From Myxococcales bacterium (GTDB lineage: Bacteria > Myxococcota_A > Polyangia > Polyangiales > Polyangiaceae): 64,000 nt of DNA. Each line of letters starts with the position of its first letter. Position 1 is the first letter of the stretch. This document shows, piece by piece, positions 1 to 7,873 of the stretch. The stretch covers positions 186,001-250,000 of the forward strand of contig JACPVJ010000016.1 in assembly GCA_016191785.1 (NCBI GenBank), in the 5' to 3' direction. The notes below the pieces were generated by a model that saw nothing but the letters and a program-made list of their open reading frames with translations, was not told where the DNA came from and searched no databases. The position numbers and the translations under genes are program-made.

Positions 1-1
1 C

Positions 2-439
2 CTGTCGGACGAGGTGTTCGAGAAGGTGCTGCGCCCGTCGATCTATCCCGCCGCGCGGGACCTGGTCCGGAAGAACGTCGACCGCGGCAACGTGGTCGTG
101 CTGATCTCGGGCGCCCTGGACTTCATCGCGCGGCGCCTGGCCGACCACCTGGGTGCAGACGACGTAATCGCGAACCGGCTGGAGATGAAGGACGGCTACG
201 CCACCGGCAAGCTCGAGAAGCCGGTGGTCGCTGGGCCCGAGAAGGCGCGGCTGATCCGCGACCACGCCCGGGTGCACGGTCACGACCTGGACGACTGCTA
301 CGCGTTCAGCGACAGCTACTCCGATCTGCCCATGCTGAGCGTGGTCGGTCACCCCGCGGCCGTGAACCCCGACCCCCGCCTCAAGCTCTTGGCCAGGGCC
401 TACAGCTGGCCGAGCTTCGATCTCAGAGCGTGCCCATGA
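2..439 (+). CDS. HAD-IB family phosphatase, C-terminal part (5' end outside window)
   Basis: The reading frame is already open at base 2, so the start codon lies upstream of the window and only the last 145 codons are visible. The visible part has the later HAD motifs of a SerB-like hydrolase: motif II Ser in LISGAL, the conserved Lys in GPEKARL, and motif IV as FSDSYSDLPML with its two metal-binding Asp residues. The nucleophile motif DxDxT must lie upstream. Such enzymes dephosphorylate small phospho-metabolites; the substrate cannot be read from this fragment. Its stop overlaps the next start (ATGA at 436-439), so the two genes are translationally coupled. Confidence 0.85.
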   Translation: MSDEVFEKVLRPSIYPAARDLVRKNVDRGNVVVLISGALDFIARRLADHLGADDVIANRLEMKDGYATGKLEKPVVAGPEKARLIRDHARVHGHDLDDCYAFSDSYSDLPMLSVVGHPAAVNPDPRLKLLARAYSWPSFDLRACP

Positions 440-2016
440 ACCACCCTTCTGTCACGACCTTGGAGCGCGACAGCGCGCCGCGCGTGCTCTTCTCGGGCGA
501 CCAGTTGGTGGAAGCCGACTTGCCCGCGGGCACGCGCTGCATCTACCCGAAGCCGCCCATCCAGCCGCTGCGCGACGTGGACGCGGCGATTCGATACGCG
601 ATCAACCACCCGCTGGGCAGCGAGCCGCTCTACGCGAAGCTCCGGCCGGGCATGAAGGTGACGATCGCGGTGGACGACATCTCGCTGCCGCTGCCGCCGA
701 TGAAGGCGCCCGACGTGCGCGAGCGCATCTTGGAGATCGTGCTCGCCCTGATGGCCGACCACGGCGTCGACGACATCGAGATCATCATCGCCACCGGGAT
801 TCATCGGAAGATGAAGGCCGGCGAGGTGCGCCACATGGTCGGGCGCAAGGTGTTCGACGCCTACTGGCCCGATCGGCTCTACAACCACGACGCGGAAGAT
901 CACGACAACCTGGTCGAGGTGGCGACCACCGATCACGGCGAGGTGATCGAGATGAATCGCCGCGCAGTCGAGAGCGACCTGATCGTCTACGTGAACCTGA
1001 ACTTCGTCCCGATGGACGGCGGGCACAAGTCGTTGATGTGCGGCTTGACCAGCTATCGCAGCCTGTCGGCGCACCACAACCCCGAGACCATCCGTGGCTG
1101 CGACAGCTACATGGACCCGCAGAAGAGCGAGCTTGCCACGCGGATCTCGCGGATGGGTCGGCTCGCTAGCCAGAAGCTCGAGGTCTTCACCGTCGAGACC
1201 ACGATCAACAACCGCATGTTCGATCGCCCCTTGGACTTCTTGGCCAAGAACGAGGACGACCTCGACGCGCGGGAGCGGGCGCTGCTCAAGGGGTTGGTGG
1301 CCACCACCGCCCGGCTGCCGCAGGTCGCGCGGCAGGCCATCTTCGATCGCTTTCCGGCGCCCTACGGCGTGACCGGCGTGTGGGCGGGCGAGACCGAAGC
1401 GGTGCACGAGAAGACCCTCGAGCGGTGCTACGAGCAGTACCTGGTGCCGTTCGAAGGTCAAGCCGACGTGCTCGTCACCGGCATCCCTTTCATCAGCCCG
1501 TACAACGTCCACGCCTTCCTGAACCCCCTGCTCGTGAGCGTGCAGGCCCAGGGTTACCTGTTCAACTTCTACCGAGGGGCGCCGCTGGTGAAGAAGGGCG
1601 GGACGCTGATCATCACCCACCCCTGCACCGACAAGTTCGATCACGAGCAACACGCGCCGTACATCGACTTCGTGCACCGCGTGCTGCCCGAGACTCGCGA
1701 CGCGGTGGAGCTGCACCAGCGCTACGAGAAGAAGTTCGCCCAGGACCCGGCCTTCATCCAGATGTACCGCACCGGCCACGCCTACCACCCTGCCCACCCG
1801 TTCTTCATGTGGTACTGGGGCGAGAACGGCCGGCAGCACCTCGGGCGGGTGATCGTGGTCGGCGCCGACAACGAGTACATCCCGAAGCTGCTCGGCTACG
1901 AGACTGCCGCGACCATGGACGAGGCCCTCTACCGGGCCCGGGGCAGCGAGAACAAGAGCCTCTCCATCGCCCACATGCACGTGCCGCCGATCGTGATGGC
2001 CGACGTGCGGGTCTGA
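436..2016 (+). CDS. Lactate racemase (LarA/DUF2088) domain protein
   Basis: The product is 526 residues and resembles the LarA N-terminal domain family. It contains a PGMKVTIAVDD stretch and the family TGIHRK segment at residues 120-125, where LarA has a conserved His. It is about 100 residues longer than classical nickel-pincer lactate racemases, so it may act on another 2-hydroxy acid. A GTG six bases upstream (430) is possible, but ATG 436 is preferred because it forms an ATGA overlap with the HAD phosphatase. No Lar maturation genes (larB, larC, larE) are nearby, so racemase activity is only inferred from the family. Confidence 0.75.
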   Translation: MNHPSVTTLERDSAPRVLFSGDQLVEADLPAGTRCIYPKPPIQPLRDVDAAIRYAINHPLGSEPLYAKLRPGMKVTIAVDDISLPLPPMKAPDVRERILEIVLALMADHGVDDIEIIIATGIHRKMKAGEVRHMVGRKVFDAYWPDRLYNHDAEDHDNLVEVATTDHGEVIEMNRRAVESDLIVYVNLNFVPMDGGHKSLMCGLTSYRSLSAHHNPETIRGCDSYMDPQKSELATRISRMGRLASQKLEVFTVETTINNRMFDRPLDFLAKNEDDLDARERALLKGLVATTARLPQVARQAIFDRFPAPYGVTGVWAGETEAVHEKTLERCYEQYLVPFEGQADVLVTGIPFISPYNVHAFLNPLLVSVQAQGYLFNFYRGAPLVKKGGTLIITHPCTDKFDHEQHAPYIDFVHRVLPETRDAVELHQRYEKKFAQDPAFIQMYRTGHAYHPAHPFFMWYWGENGRQHLGRVIVVGADNEYIPKLLGYETAATMDEALYRARGSENKSLSIAHMHVPPIVMADVRV

Positions 2017-2052
2017 GCTTTAACGCCCGGCCCTTGCCCGGCATGCGCCGGT

Positions 2053-3597
2053 GTGACAACGCGAAGAGTCGGCCTGTTCGTCGCGGGATTGTTGGGGTTT
2101 GCCTGCGCACACGCCCCCCCAGTGGCGCGGCCCGAGCCCCGGTCGGCCCGCCCTGCGGCGGCCCGGCACAGCGTCGGCGACGCGCACCACCTGCTCGGCC
2201 GATTCGCCTTCGGCCCTCGCCCCGCAGAGGCCGAGAAGGTTGCGGCCGCGGGCGTCGGGGCGTGGCTCGACGCCCAGCTTGCCCAACGCCCCCCTCAGCC
2301 GGAGCTCGACGCGGCGCTGGCTCCGTATCGCCGCTCTCTCGAGACGCCGCAAGCCTTGCTCGAGCGCTGGCTCGGCGACGACTGGGACGAGGACGGGCCG
2401 GCCATCCAGAAGCAGGTGCGCAAGAAGGCCAAGGGGCACATCGAAGAGATCGCGCTCGCCGAGGTCACTCGCCACATCCTGAGCGAGCGGCAGGTGGAGG
2501 AGGTGATGGTCGACTTTTGGACCAACCACTTCAACGTCTTCGCCAAGAAGGGCGTCGTTCGGCTGTTCGCGGGCGACTTCATCGAGCGCGCGCTGCGTCC
2601 CCACGCCCTCGGTCGCTTCGAGGATCTGCTGGTCGCCACCGCGCGCCACCCGGCGATGCTGGTCTATCTCGACAATGCCAAGAGTCGCGTCGAACGCCAG
2701 ACCCCGAGCGGCGACAAGCGAGGCGGCTTGAACGAAAACTACGCCCGCGAGCTGCTCGAGCTCCACACCTTGGGCGTGGACGGCGGCTACACTCAAGCGG
2801 ACGTGGAAGGGGCGGCGCGAGTGCTCACCGGGTGGAGCGTGCGCCGGCCCAATGAAGGTGGCGTCGGATTCCTGTTCCGATCGGCAGGCCACGATCGCTC
2901 GGAGAAGACGGTCCTCGGGCAGCGCTTCGCGGCCGGCGGTGGCGAAGACGAGGGCGCCGCGTTGCTCACTCTTCTCGCCAAGCACCCCGGCACCGCGCGG
3001 CACCTCGGCAAGAAGCTGTGCGCCCGGTTCGTGGCCGACGACCCGCCGGCGGCGTGCGTGGATGCCGCGGCGAAGAAGTTCCGTGAGAGCGACGGCGACA
3101 TCGCGAAGGTGGTGCGCAGCATTGCCGAGCACGAGAGCTTCTGGGCTTCCGAGGTTCGCGGCAAGAAGCTCAAGTCGCCCCTGGAGCTCGTGGTGAGCTC
3201 GGCGCGGGCGCTCGGAGCCACGCCCGACGGGACGCTGGCGCTCGCGCGGGTGCTCGAGCGCATGGGCGAGCCAATCTTGCTCGAGAGCGTGCCGACCGGT
3301 CACCCTGAAGCCGAATCCGAATGGGTCAGCACCAGCGGCCTTCTGTCGCGCATGAGCTACGCTTCAATGCTCGCGGCGGGGAAGCTCCCCGGGCTGTCGC
3401 TCGATCTTGCCCGAACGTTTCCCGACGCGGGTCACGGTCTCGTGCCTCGGGCGAATGCGCTCTTGCTCGCCGGCGGCGCGCGCAATGCGACGCTGGCCGC
3501 TGTGGACGGTGCGCTGGCCGGTCTCGACGATCCGGGCGAGCGACGGACCGTGGCGGTGGCGCTCCTCGTGGGCAGTCCCGAATACCAGCGGCAGTGA
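2053..3597 (+). CDS. DUF1800 family protein (putative lipoprotein)
   Basis: 514 residues, GTG start. The N-terminus is basic then hydrophobic and ends in LGFAC (Cys18), a plausible lipobox. The body has DUF1800 hallmarks: HHLLGRFAFGP near residue 45, a DFWTNHFNVF segment, and NENYARELLELHTLG followed by YTQADVEGAARVLTGW. DUF1800 genes are regularly followed by a DUF1501 gene, as here (11-base gap). The pair is exported, but no biochemical role has been established that can be stated safely. The ATG at 2043 is out of frame, which supports GTG 2053. Confidence 0.85.
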   Translation: MTTRRVGLFVAGLLGFACAHAPPVARPEPRSARPAAARHSVGDAHHLLGRFAFGPRPAEAEKVAAAGVGAWLDAQLAQRPPQPELDAALAPYRRSLETPQALLERWLGDDWDEDGPAIQKQVRKKAKGHIEEIALAEVTRHILSERQVEEVMVDFWTNHFNVFAKKGVVRLFAGDFIERALRPHALGRFEDLLVATARHPAMLVYLDNAKSRVERQTPSGDKRGGLNENYARELLELHTLGVDGGYTQADVEGAARVLTGWSVRRPNEGGVGFLFRSAGHDRSEKTVLGQRFAAGGGEDEGAALLTLLAKHPGTARHLGKKLCARFVADDPPAACVDAAAKKFRESDGDIAKVVRSIAEHESFWASEVRGKKLKSPLELVVSSARALGATPDGTLALARVLERMGEPILLESVPTGHPEAESEWVSTSGLLSRMSYASMLAAGKLPGLSLDLARTFPDAGHGLVPRANALLLAGGARNATLAAVDGALAGLDDPGERRTVAVALLVGSPEYQRQ

Positions 3598-3607
3598 GGT
3601 CAACCCC

Positions 3608-4792
3608 ATGAAACTCTCCCGACGAGCTCTGATGACTGCCGGCGCCTTGGCGCTGACCCCCGGCTTCGCCTTCGCCGAGCCGACCGCGCGGCGCAACGTG
3701 CTGGTGGTCGTCTTCCTGCGTGGTGGCATGGACGGCCTGAGCTTGGCTGTGCCGCACGCCGACGCGGGCTACTACGCGGCGCGCCGCGGCACTGCCATCG
3801 CGCGCCCCGGAAGGCCCGGCGGCGCCCTCGATCTCGATGGCCACTTCGGGTTGCACCCGCGCCTCGCTGCCCTCGAGCCGGCGTATCGGGCCGGCGAGCT
3901 CGCCGTCGTGCACGCCGTCGGCTCACCCCACGGCACCCGCTCGCACTTCGAAGCGCAAGACTACGCTGAAACCGCGACGCCGGGACTGCGCTCGACCCGG
4001 ACCGGCTGGCTCGCGCGCAGCCTGGTGGACGCTGGCAAGCCCGCGTCGCCGCTCGGCGCCGTGGCGCTGTCGGAGCGGCGACCCCTCGGGTTGCGCGGCG
4101 ACCTGGACGTGGTGACGGCGAAGCGCCTGGACGGCTTTCGGCTGCGCGCGCCGAAACGGCTCGAAGCCCGGCTCGGGACGGCGTTCCGCGCGGTCTACGC
4201 CCAGGGCGACGAAAGCGTGGTCAGCGCAGGGCGAGGCGCGCTCGATGCGGAGCGGAGGCTCGCCGCCGTCGAGGTCCGCGCCGCGGACTACCCGGACGCG
4301 GCGCGCCCGCTGGCTGACGTGGCCGCGCTGGTCCGATCCGAACCGGAGCTCCGCGTCGCGTGGATCGACGCGGGCGGCTGGGACACCCATCAAGGGCAGG
4401 GCGGGGCGGACAGCGGACGCATGGCGCGTGGCTTCGACGCCCTCGGCAAGGGGCTTGCGGCCTTCCGTAAAGACGTGGGCAAAGACCTGGGGCGCGTGGT
4501 CGTGCTGGTGATGACCGAGTTCGGGCGCACGGTGGCCGAGAACGGCACCGGAGGCACCGACCACGGGCACGGGTCGGCGATGCTGCTCTTGGGCGGCCCC
4601 GTGCGCGGCGGCAAGGTGTACGGAAAATGGCCTGGCCTCGCGGTCGGCGAGCGCTTCGAAGGGCGAGATCTGGCGGTGACCACGGATTATCGAGACGTGC
4701 TGGCCGAGGTCGCGCAGAAGCACCTGGGCGCGCGCGACTTGGGACGCGTGCTGCCCGGGCACACGCCCCGCGCGGTCGGGCTACTGCGCTGA
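3608..4792 (+). CDS. DUF1501 domain protein with Tat-like signal
   Basis: 394 residues. The start at ATG 3608 gives a leader with a twin-arginine-like SRRALM motif, a hydrophobic core and an AFA cleavage site, as usual for DUF1501 proteins. Family motifs are visible: VVVFLRGGMDGLS, SHFEAQDYAETATPG, GGWDTH at residues 257-261, TEFGRTVAENG and the DHGHGSAMLLLGG block. DUF1501 belongs to the alkaline phosphatase-like/sulfatase-related fold, but the substrate is unknown. It is the partner of the upstream DUF1800 gene and converges on the next gene with a 5-base gap. Confidence 0.85.
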   Translation: MKLSRRALMTAGALALTPGFAFAEPTARRNVLVVVFLRGGMDGLSLAVPHADAGYYAARRGTAIARPGRPGGALDLDGHFGLHPRLAALEPAYRAGELAVVHAVGSPHGTRSHFEAQDYAETATPGLRSTRTGWLARSLVDAGKPASPLGAVALSERRPLGLRGDLDVVTAKRLDGFRLRAPKRLEARLGTAFRAVYAQGDESVVSAGRGALDAERRLAAVEVRAADYPDAARPLADVAALVRSEPELRVAWIDAGGWDTHQGQGGADSGRMARGFDALGKGLAAFRKDVGKDLGRVVVLVMTEFGRTVAENGTGGTDHGHGSAMLLLGGPVRGGKVYGKWPGLAVGERFEGRDLAVTTDYRDVLAEVAQKHLGARDLGRVLPGHTPRAVGLLR

Positions 4793-4797
4793 GCCGA

Positions 4798-5997
4798 TCA
4801 CTGCGCGGGCTTGGGCGCGCCGCAGTTGTCGTAGGTGCAGGACACGTCCTTGACGGTCTTGTCTGCGACGGCGTCAGCGAGCCAGGTCACCAGCTTCTGC
4901 CCGCCGACCTCGAAGTCGTAGAAGCTGTCCTTGTCAATCACGCAGTGCTGGTAGTTCGCGCCCAGATACGAGCGGAAGCTGGGCGTCGCGGTCTTGATGT
5001 CGGCGACGCTGGTCTGCATCTTCTGCGACCACTCCGTGGCGTCTTTCCCGCCCATCAAGACGAAGTACTTGGCCTGCGTCGCGTCGTACGCCGTGTTGAA
5101 CTGCGACAAGAACATGTCCGGGTACTTCTTGCCGATCCCGATGTAGAGCTCGGACAACTGCTTGAAGGTCGACGGGTCGACGCCGATCATCGTCGGGAAG
5201 GTCTCTTTCACGTTCCAGGCCGGGAAGCTCTTCTCGAAGAAGGTGTCGGTGATGATGCCCGCCGAGCTGTCCGAGAAGTGGTAGATCTTCGAGCTCTTGT
5301 AGTGGTCCTTGACCATCGGCGACCAGAACGCCGCGCCGTAGCCGCCGGCGCTGCAGCCGGTGACCAGCGCCTTGTCGGGGGTGGGGACGTTCTCGTACAC
5401 CCAGTCGAGGGCGGCCTGGGCGTTGACCGCGCCCTTGTGCTGCACGGTGCTCTCGAACACGCCACCCGGATCGTAGGTCTGCGTCGAATTGCCCCAGTGT
5501 ACGTCCCCGGTGCAGTACGAGATGTAGACGTGGTGCCAGTCCTTGAAGGGGTTGTCAGCGCGAGAGTGATCGTAGATCCCGACGGCCTTCTTCTCGTCCG
5601 CGACCCACGGCTCGGGATTCGCTGTCTCCTCGAACAGCTTCGAGTCCGGATGACAGGTGATCCCGTCCCAGCACCCGCCGCCGCCGCGGAACTCGACCAC
5701 CACGCGGTTCACCGCGCCCGGCCGGACCCAGAAGCGGAACTTGTCTCCGCGGCCGCAGGCGGTCTTTCCGCCCGGCGCGACCTCGTTCCAGCCCTTCGGG
5801 ATCTTGGTGATCGGGCCTTCGGCGGGCGGGCCGTCGATCGCGCCGCCGGTGCCCGCCGCACCCGCCGCGCCCCCCGAGCCGCCGGTGGCGCCGCCGCTTC
5901 CTGCGCTGCCGCCCGAGTCGTCGTCGCCGCCGCACGCCGACGCGGTGGAGAGCAGGCAACCAAAGGCGAAGAGCGAACCGACGTGCGAGAGCTTCAT
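4798..5997 (-). CDS. Pectinacetylesterase/Notum-like lipoprotein
   Basis: 399 residues. The N-terminal signal ends near Cys22 (LSTASAC) and is followed by an acidic patch and a Gly/Ser/Ala-rich linker to about residue 55. The rest is an alpha/beta hydrolase of the pectinacetylesterase/Notum family: VVEFRGGGGCWDG (oxyanion region) and GCSAGGYG with the presumed nucleophile Ser216. It probably removes acyl groups from polysaccharide or lipid substrates outside the cell; pectin specificity is not implied. A TAGGCT hexamer (6006-6011) lies 8 bases before the ATG. Confidence 0.8.
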   Translation of the reverse strand: MKLSHVGSLFAFGCLLSTASACGGDDDSGGSAGSGGATGGSGGAAGAAGTGGAIDGPPAEGPITKIPKGWNEVAPGGKTACGRGDKFRFWVRPGAVNRVVVEFRGGGGCWDGITCHPDSKLFEETANPEPWVADEKKAVGIYDHSRADNPFKDWHHVYISYCTGDVHWGNSTQTYDPGGVFESTVQHKGAVNAQAALDWVYENVPTPDKALVTGCSAGGYGAAFWSPMVKDHYKSSKIYHFSDSSAGIITDTFFEKSFPAWNVKETFPTMIGVDPSTFKQLSELYIGIGKKYPDMFLSQFNTAYDATQAKYFVLMGGKDATEWSQKMQTSVADIKTATPSFRSYLGANYQHCVIDKDSFYDFEVGGQKLVTWLADAVADKTVKDVSCTYDNCGAPKPAQ

Positions 5998-6005
5998 GGT
6001 GGGAG

Positions 6006-6011
6006 AGCCTA
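6006..6011 (-). promoter_or_regulatory. Candidate -10 element, pectinacetylesterase-like gene
   Basis: TAGGCT on the minus strand, 8 bases before the ATG at 5997. Transcription from it would begin at or within a few bases of the start codon. No convincing -35 was found. Confidence 0.3.
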
Positions 6012-6040
6012 GCGCACGATTGTGAAACGGAACAGTCGGA

Positions 6041-6060
6041 GCCCGGCGTATACTCCGGGC
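6041..6060 (+). promoter_or_regulatory. Candidate -10 element inside a small inverted repeat
   Basis: GCCCGG (6041-6046) and CCGGGC (6055-6060) form perfect 6-base arms around TATACT (6049-6054), a five-of-six match to the sigma-70 -10 consensus. The hexamer ends 9 bases before ATG 6064, so the mRNA would be nearly leaderless. The repeat could be an operator or chance in GC-rich DNA. Confidence 0.4.
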
Positions 6061-6063
6061 CTC

Positions 6064-6498
6064 ATGCGCCCCACAGTCGGTTTGCTCGTCGTCGTCTCGG
6101 CGCTCGTCGCCTGCAAAATGTTCAAGAAGGAAGAGCCAGCGCCGAGCGCGCTGCCCCCCTCTGAGCCTGCGCCGACCGCCGCGGCCACCGCCACCGAGAG
6201 TGCAGCGCCCACCGCGGAATCCAGCGCGGCGAGCCCGCCGACCGGCACGCCGACGGTCACGACCAAGAAGGGGGACGCGGGGGCGAAAGACGCCGGGGCC
6301 TCGGATGCAAGTGCGTCCAGCGACGCTGGAGCGAAGTCGGACGCCGGCGGTGGCAAGGGCGCTGCCTGCGCCTCGAAGTGCCAGAGCGTCCTGCAGACCT
6401 GCCTCTTGCCCAGCGCCACGGAGGGCGGCCTGCCGAAGCTGGCCGATCCGCAGAAGTGTCAGGCGGCCTTCGACGAGTGCGCCAAGGCCTGCAAGTAG
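6064..6498 (+). CDS. Small Ala/Thr-rich lipoprotein with Cys-rich C-terminus
   Basis: 144 residues. The start at ATG 6064 gives a short signal ending in the lipobox ALVAC (Cys17); upstream in-frame codons would spoil it. Residues 20-110 are a low-complexity Ala/Pro/Thr/Ser/Asp linker. The last 40 residues hold six Cys in the pattern C-x3-C-x5-C, then C-x6-C-x3-C, a possible small disulfide-bonded domain. No known family was recognised. It converges on the membrane protein gene at 6524. Confidence 0.7.
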   Translation: MRPTVGLLVVVSALVACKMFKKEEPAPSALPPSEPAPTAAATATESAAPTAESSAASPPTGTPTVTTKKGDAGAKDAGASDASASSDAGAKSDAGGGKGAACASKCQSVLQTCLLPSATEGGLPKLADPQKCQAAFDECAKACK

Positions 6499-6523
6499 CG
6501 CGGCCGACGGATCGCGCGGCGCG

Positions 6524-7339
6524 CTACAGGCCGACGAAGCCCGCGATGAAATGGAAGTAGAGGCCCCCCAGGGCCCAGAGCGGGAAGGTCACGAAACTCG
6601 AGTGGCCGTGATCGATCTTCCAGTGGTTGTAGGTCCAGAGCCCGCGCTCGAAGAACAGGCTCATGCCCCGGCCGTAGGTGTACTCGGTGAAGAAACCCAC
6701 GCCGGCGAACGCCGCCATCAAGAGCAAGAAACGCGGACTTTCCCAGAGCGCGAGGGCAGCGGCGGCTGCGGCGATGGGCAGGCAGAAGACGGCGAAGGCA
6801 AGCCGGGTGAAGCGCCGCACCCGGGCCGAGGTGAATCGGCTGAGGGGCCAGGCCAGGAGCAGGCCCACCGCGAGCCCGGCGGCGCTCACCGCCATCGGCC
6901 GCTCGAAGGTCCACGCCGCGGGCACCGGGCCGCCGAGCACGCGACGCGTCTCGCAGAAGAGCAGCGCGCCGACGGCCCACGGGAGGAAGTTCAGGGTGCT
7001 GGTGTAGCCCGCGAGCACCGAACGATAGCTGTACGTCCAGATCGGCTCCGCGAAGAACCGACGCCAGGCCACCGAGACGATCAGCTCTCCGACGATGCCC
7101 ATCACCCCGGTGGCGACGAACAAGAGCAGGTAGCGAGGGCTGATGAGCAGCGACAGCGCCAGAAAGGCCAGCGGCACCCAGCCCATGAGCACGTAGAACT
7201 TGGTCAGCGAGAACTTCAGATCCGTGAGCCAGTCAGCGCGGCGCAGCGCGAGCGTGATGAGCACGAAGCTGTAGACGTTCGACGCCAGCCCGAACAGCAG
7301 GATCGGGTGATACGACGGGTCGATGATCAGCGCGGCCAC
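6524..7339 (-). CDS. Polytopic membrane protein with internal duplication
   Basis: 271 residues, GTG start, about seven hydrophobic segments. Residues 67-128 and 201-262 align over 62 positions without a gap: both begin SPR(Y/F)LLL, share Glu at position 19 of the unit, FF at 29-30, WTY at 35-37, then F52, WA at 55-56, G58, L60 and F62. The protein therefore arose by duplication of a two-helix unit and probably forms a pseudo-symmetric bundle. The conserved Glu and WTY recall intramembrane carotenoid-modifying enzymes, but that is only an impression. It lies 3 bases after a truncated kinase gene on the same strand. Confidence 0.7.
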   Translation of the reverse strand: MAALIIDPSYHPILLFGLASNVYSFVLITLALRRADWLTDLKFSLTKFYVLMGWVPLAFLALSLLISPRYLLLFVATGVMGIVGELIVSVAWRRFFAEPIWTYSYRSVLAGYTSTLNFLPWAVGALLFCETRRVLGGPVPAAWTFERPMAVSAAGLAVGLLLAWPLSRFTSARVRRFTRLAFAVFCLPIAAAAAALALWESPRFLLLMAAFAGVGFFTEYTYGRGMSLFFERGLWTYNHWKIDHGHSSFVTFPLWALGGLYFHFIAGFVGL

Positions 7340-7342
7340 GGG

Positions 7343-7843
7343 TCAAAATCCGAAGCTGAAGGACTTGGTCTCGGCCGGTCCCTTGCCCCACGGGTGCTCG
7401 GTGCTGCGGACTGTCGCGCAGCCCGAGAACGCTTTGTGAGTGCGGGGGGCGACCAGCGCGTGGCAGAGCTGCCGCATGACCTCGAGGGTCTCGGCGGGGC
7501 CGAGCGGACCCGAGCGCTCCACCCGCTGGGCGAGCGTCTCGCCCTCGAGGAGCTCCATCGCCAGCCAGGGCGCGCCGGTGCCCGGGTCCACTCCAGCAGA
7601 GACGACCTCGACCACGTGATCGCTCGCGATGCGAGACGCCACGCGCGCTTCTTGCTCGAAGCGCTCACGCGAACGCTCGCTGTCGACGAGCGACGGCAAG
7701 AGCAGCTTCAGCGCGCGCCTGCGCCCGGTGGAGAGCTGCTCGGCGACGTAGACGGCGCCCATGCCCCCCATGGCCAGCGCTCGCTCGATGCGGAAGTCGC
7801 CGGCGAACACGCTGCCAGGCTGGAGGCCGTGGGGGTGGAACAC
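7343..7843 (-). pseudogene. Truncated Ser/Thr protein kinase (N-lobe only) with foreign tail
   Basis: 166 residues, GTG start. Residues 10-130 are a clear Hanks-type kinase N-lobe: Gly loop as AMGGMGAVYVAE, the VAIK-equivalent Lys in RRALKLLL, the alpha-C Glu in RFEQEARVASRI and hinge AMELLEGETL. At QLCHALV, just before the expected HRDLKPEN loop, homology stops. A 35-residue tail with no kinase character follows, ending SFSFGF. The catalytic loop, DFG and whole C-lobe are missing, so it cannot be an active kinase. It is either a deletion remnant joined to the end of another gene or a regulatory pseudokinase fragment. Confidence 0.7.
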
Positions 7844-7873
7844 GCCCCGGGGAGTGTATCTCGAAAACGGCTG

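Noticed and set aside
400..1980. Long minus-strand open frame opposite the LarA-like gene
   Set aside because: High GC at third positions of the real gene creates it. The plus frame has recognisable family motifs.
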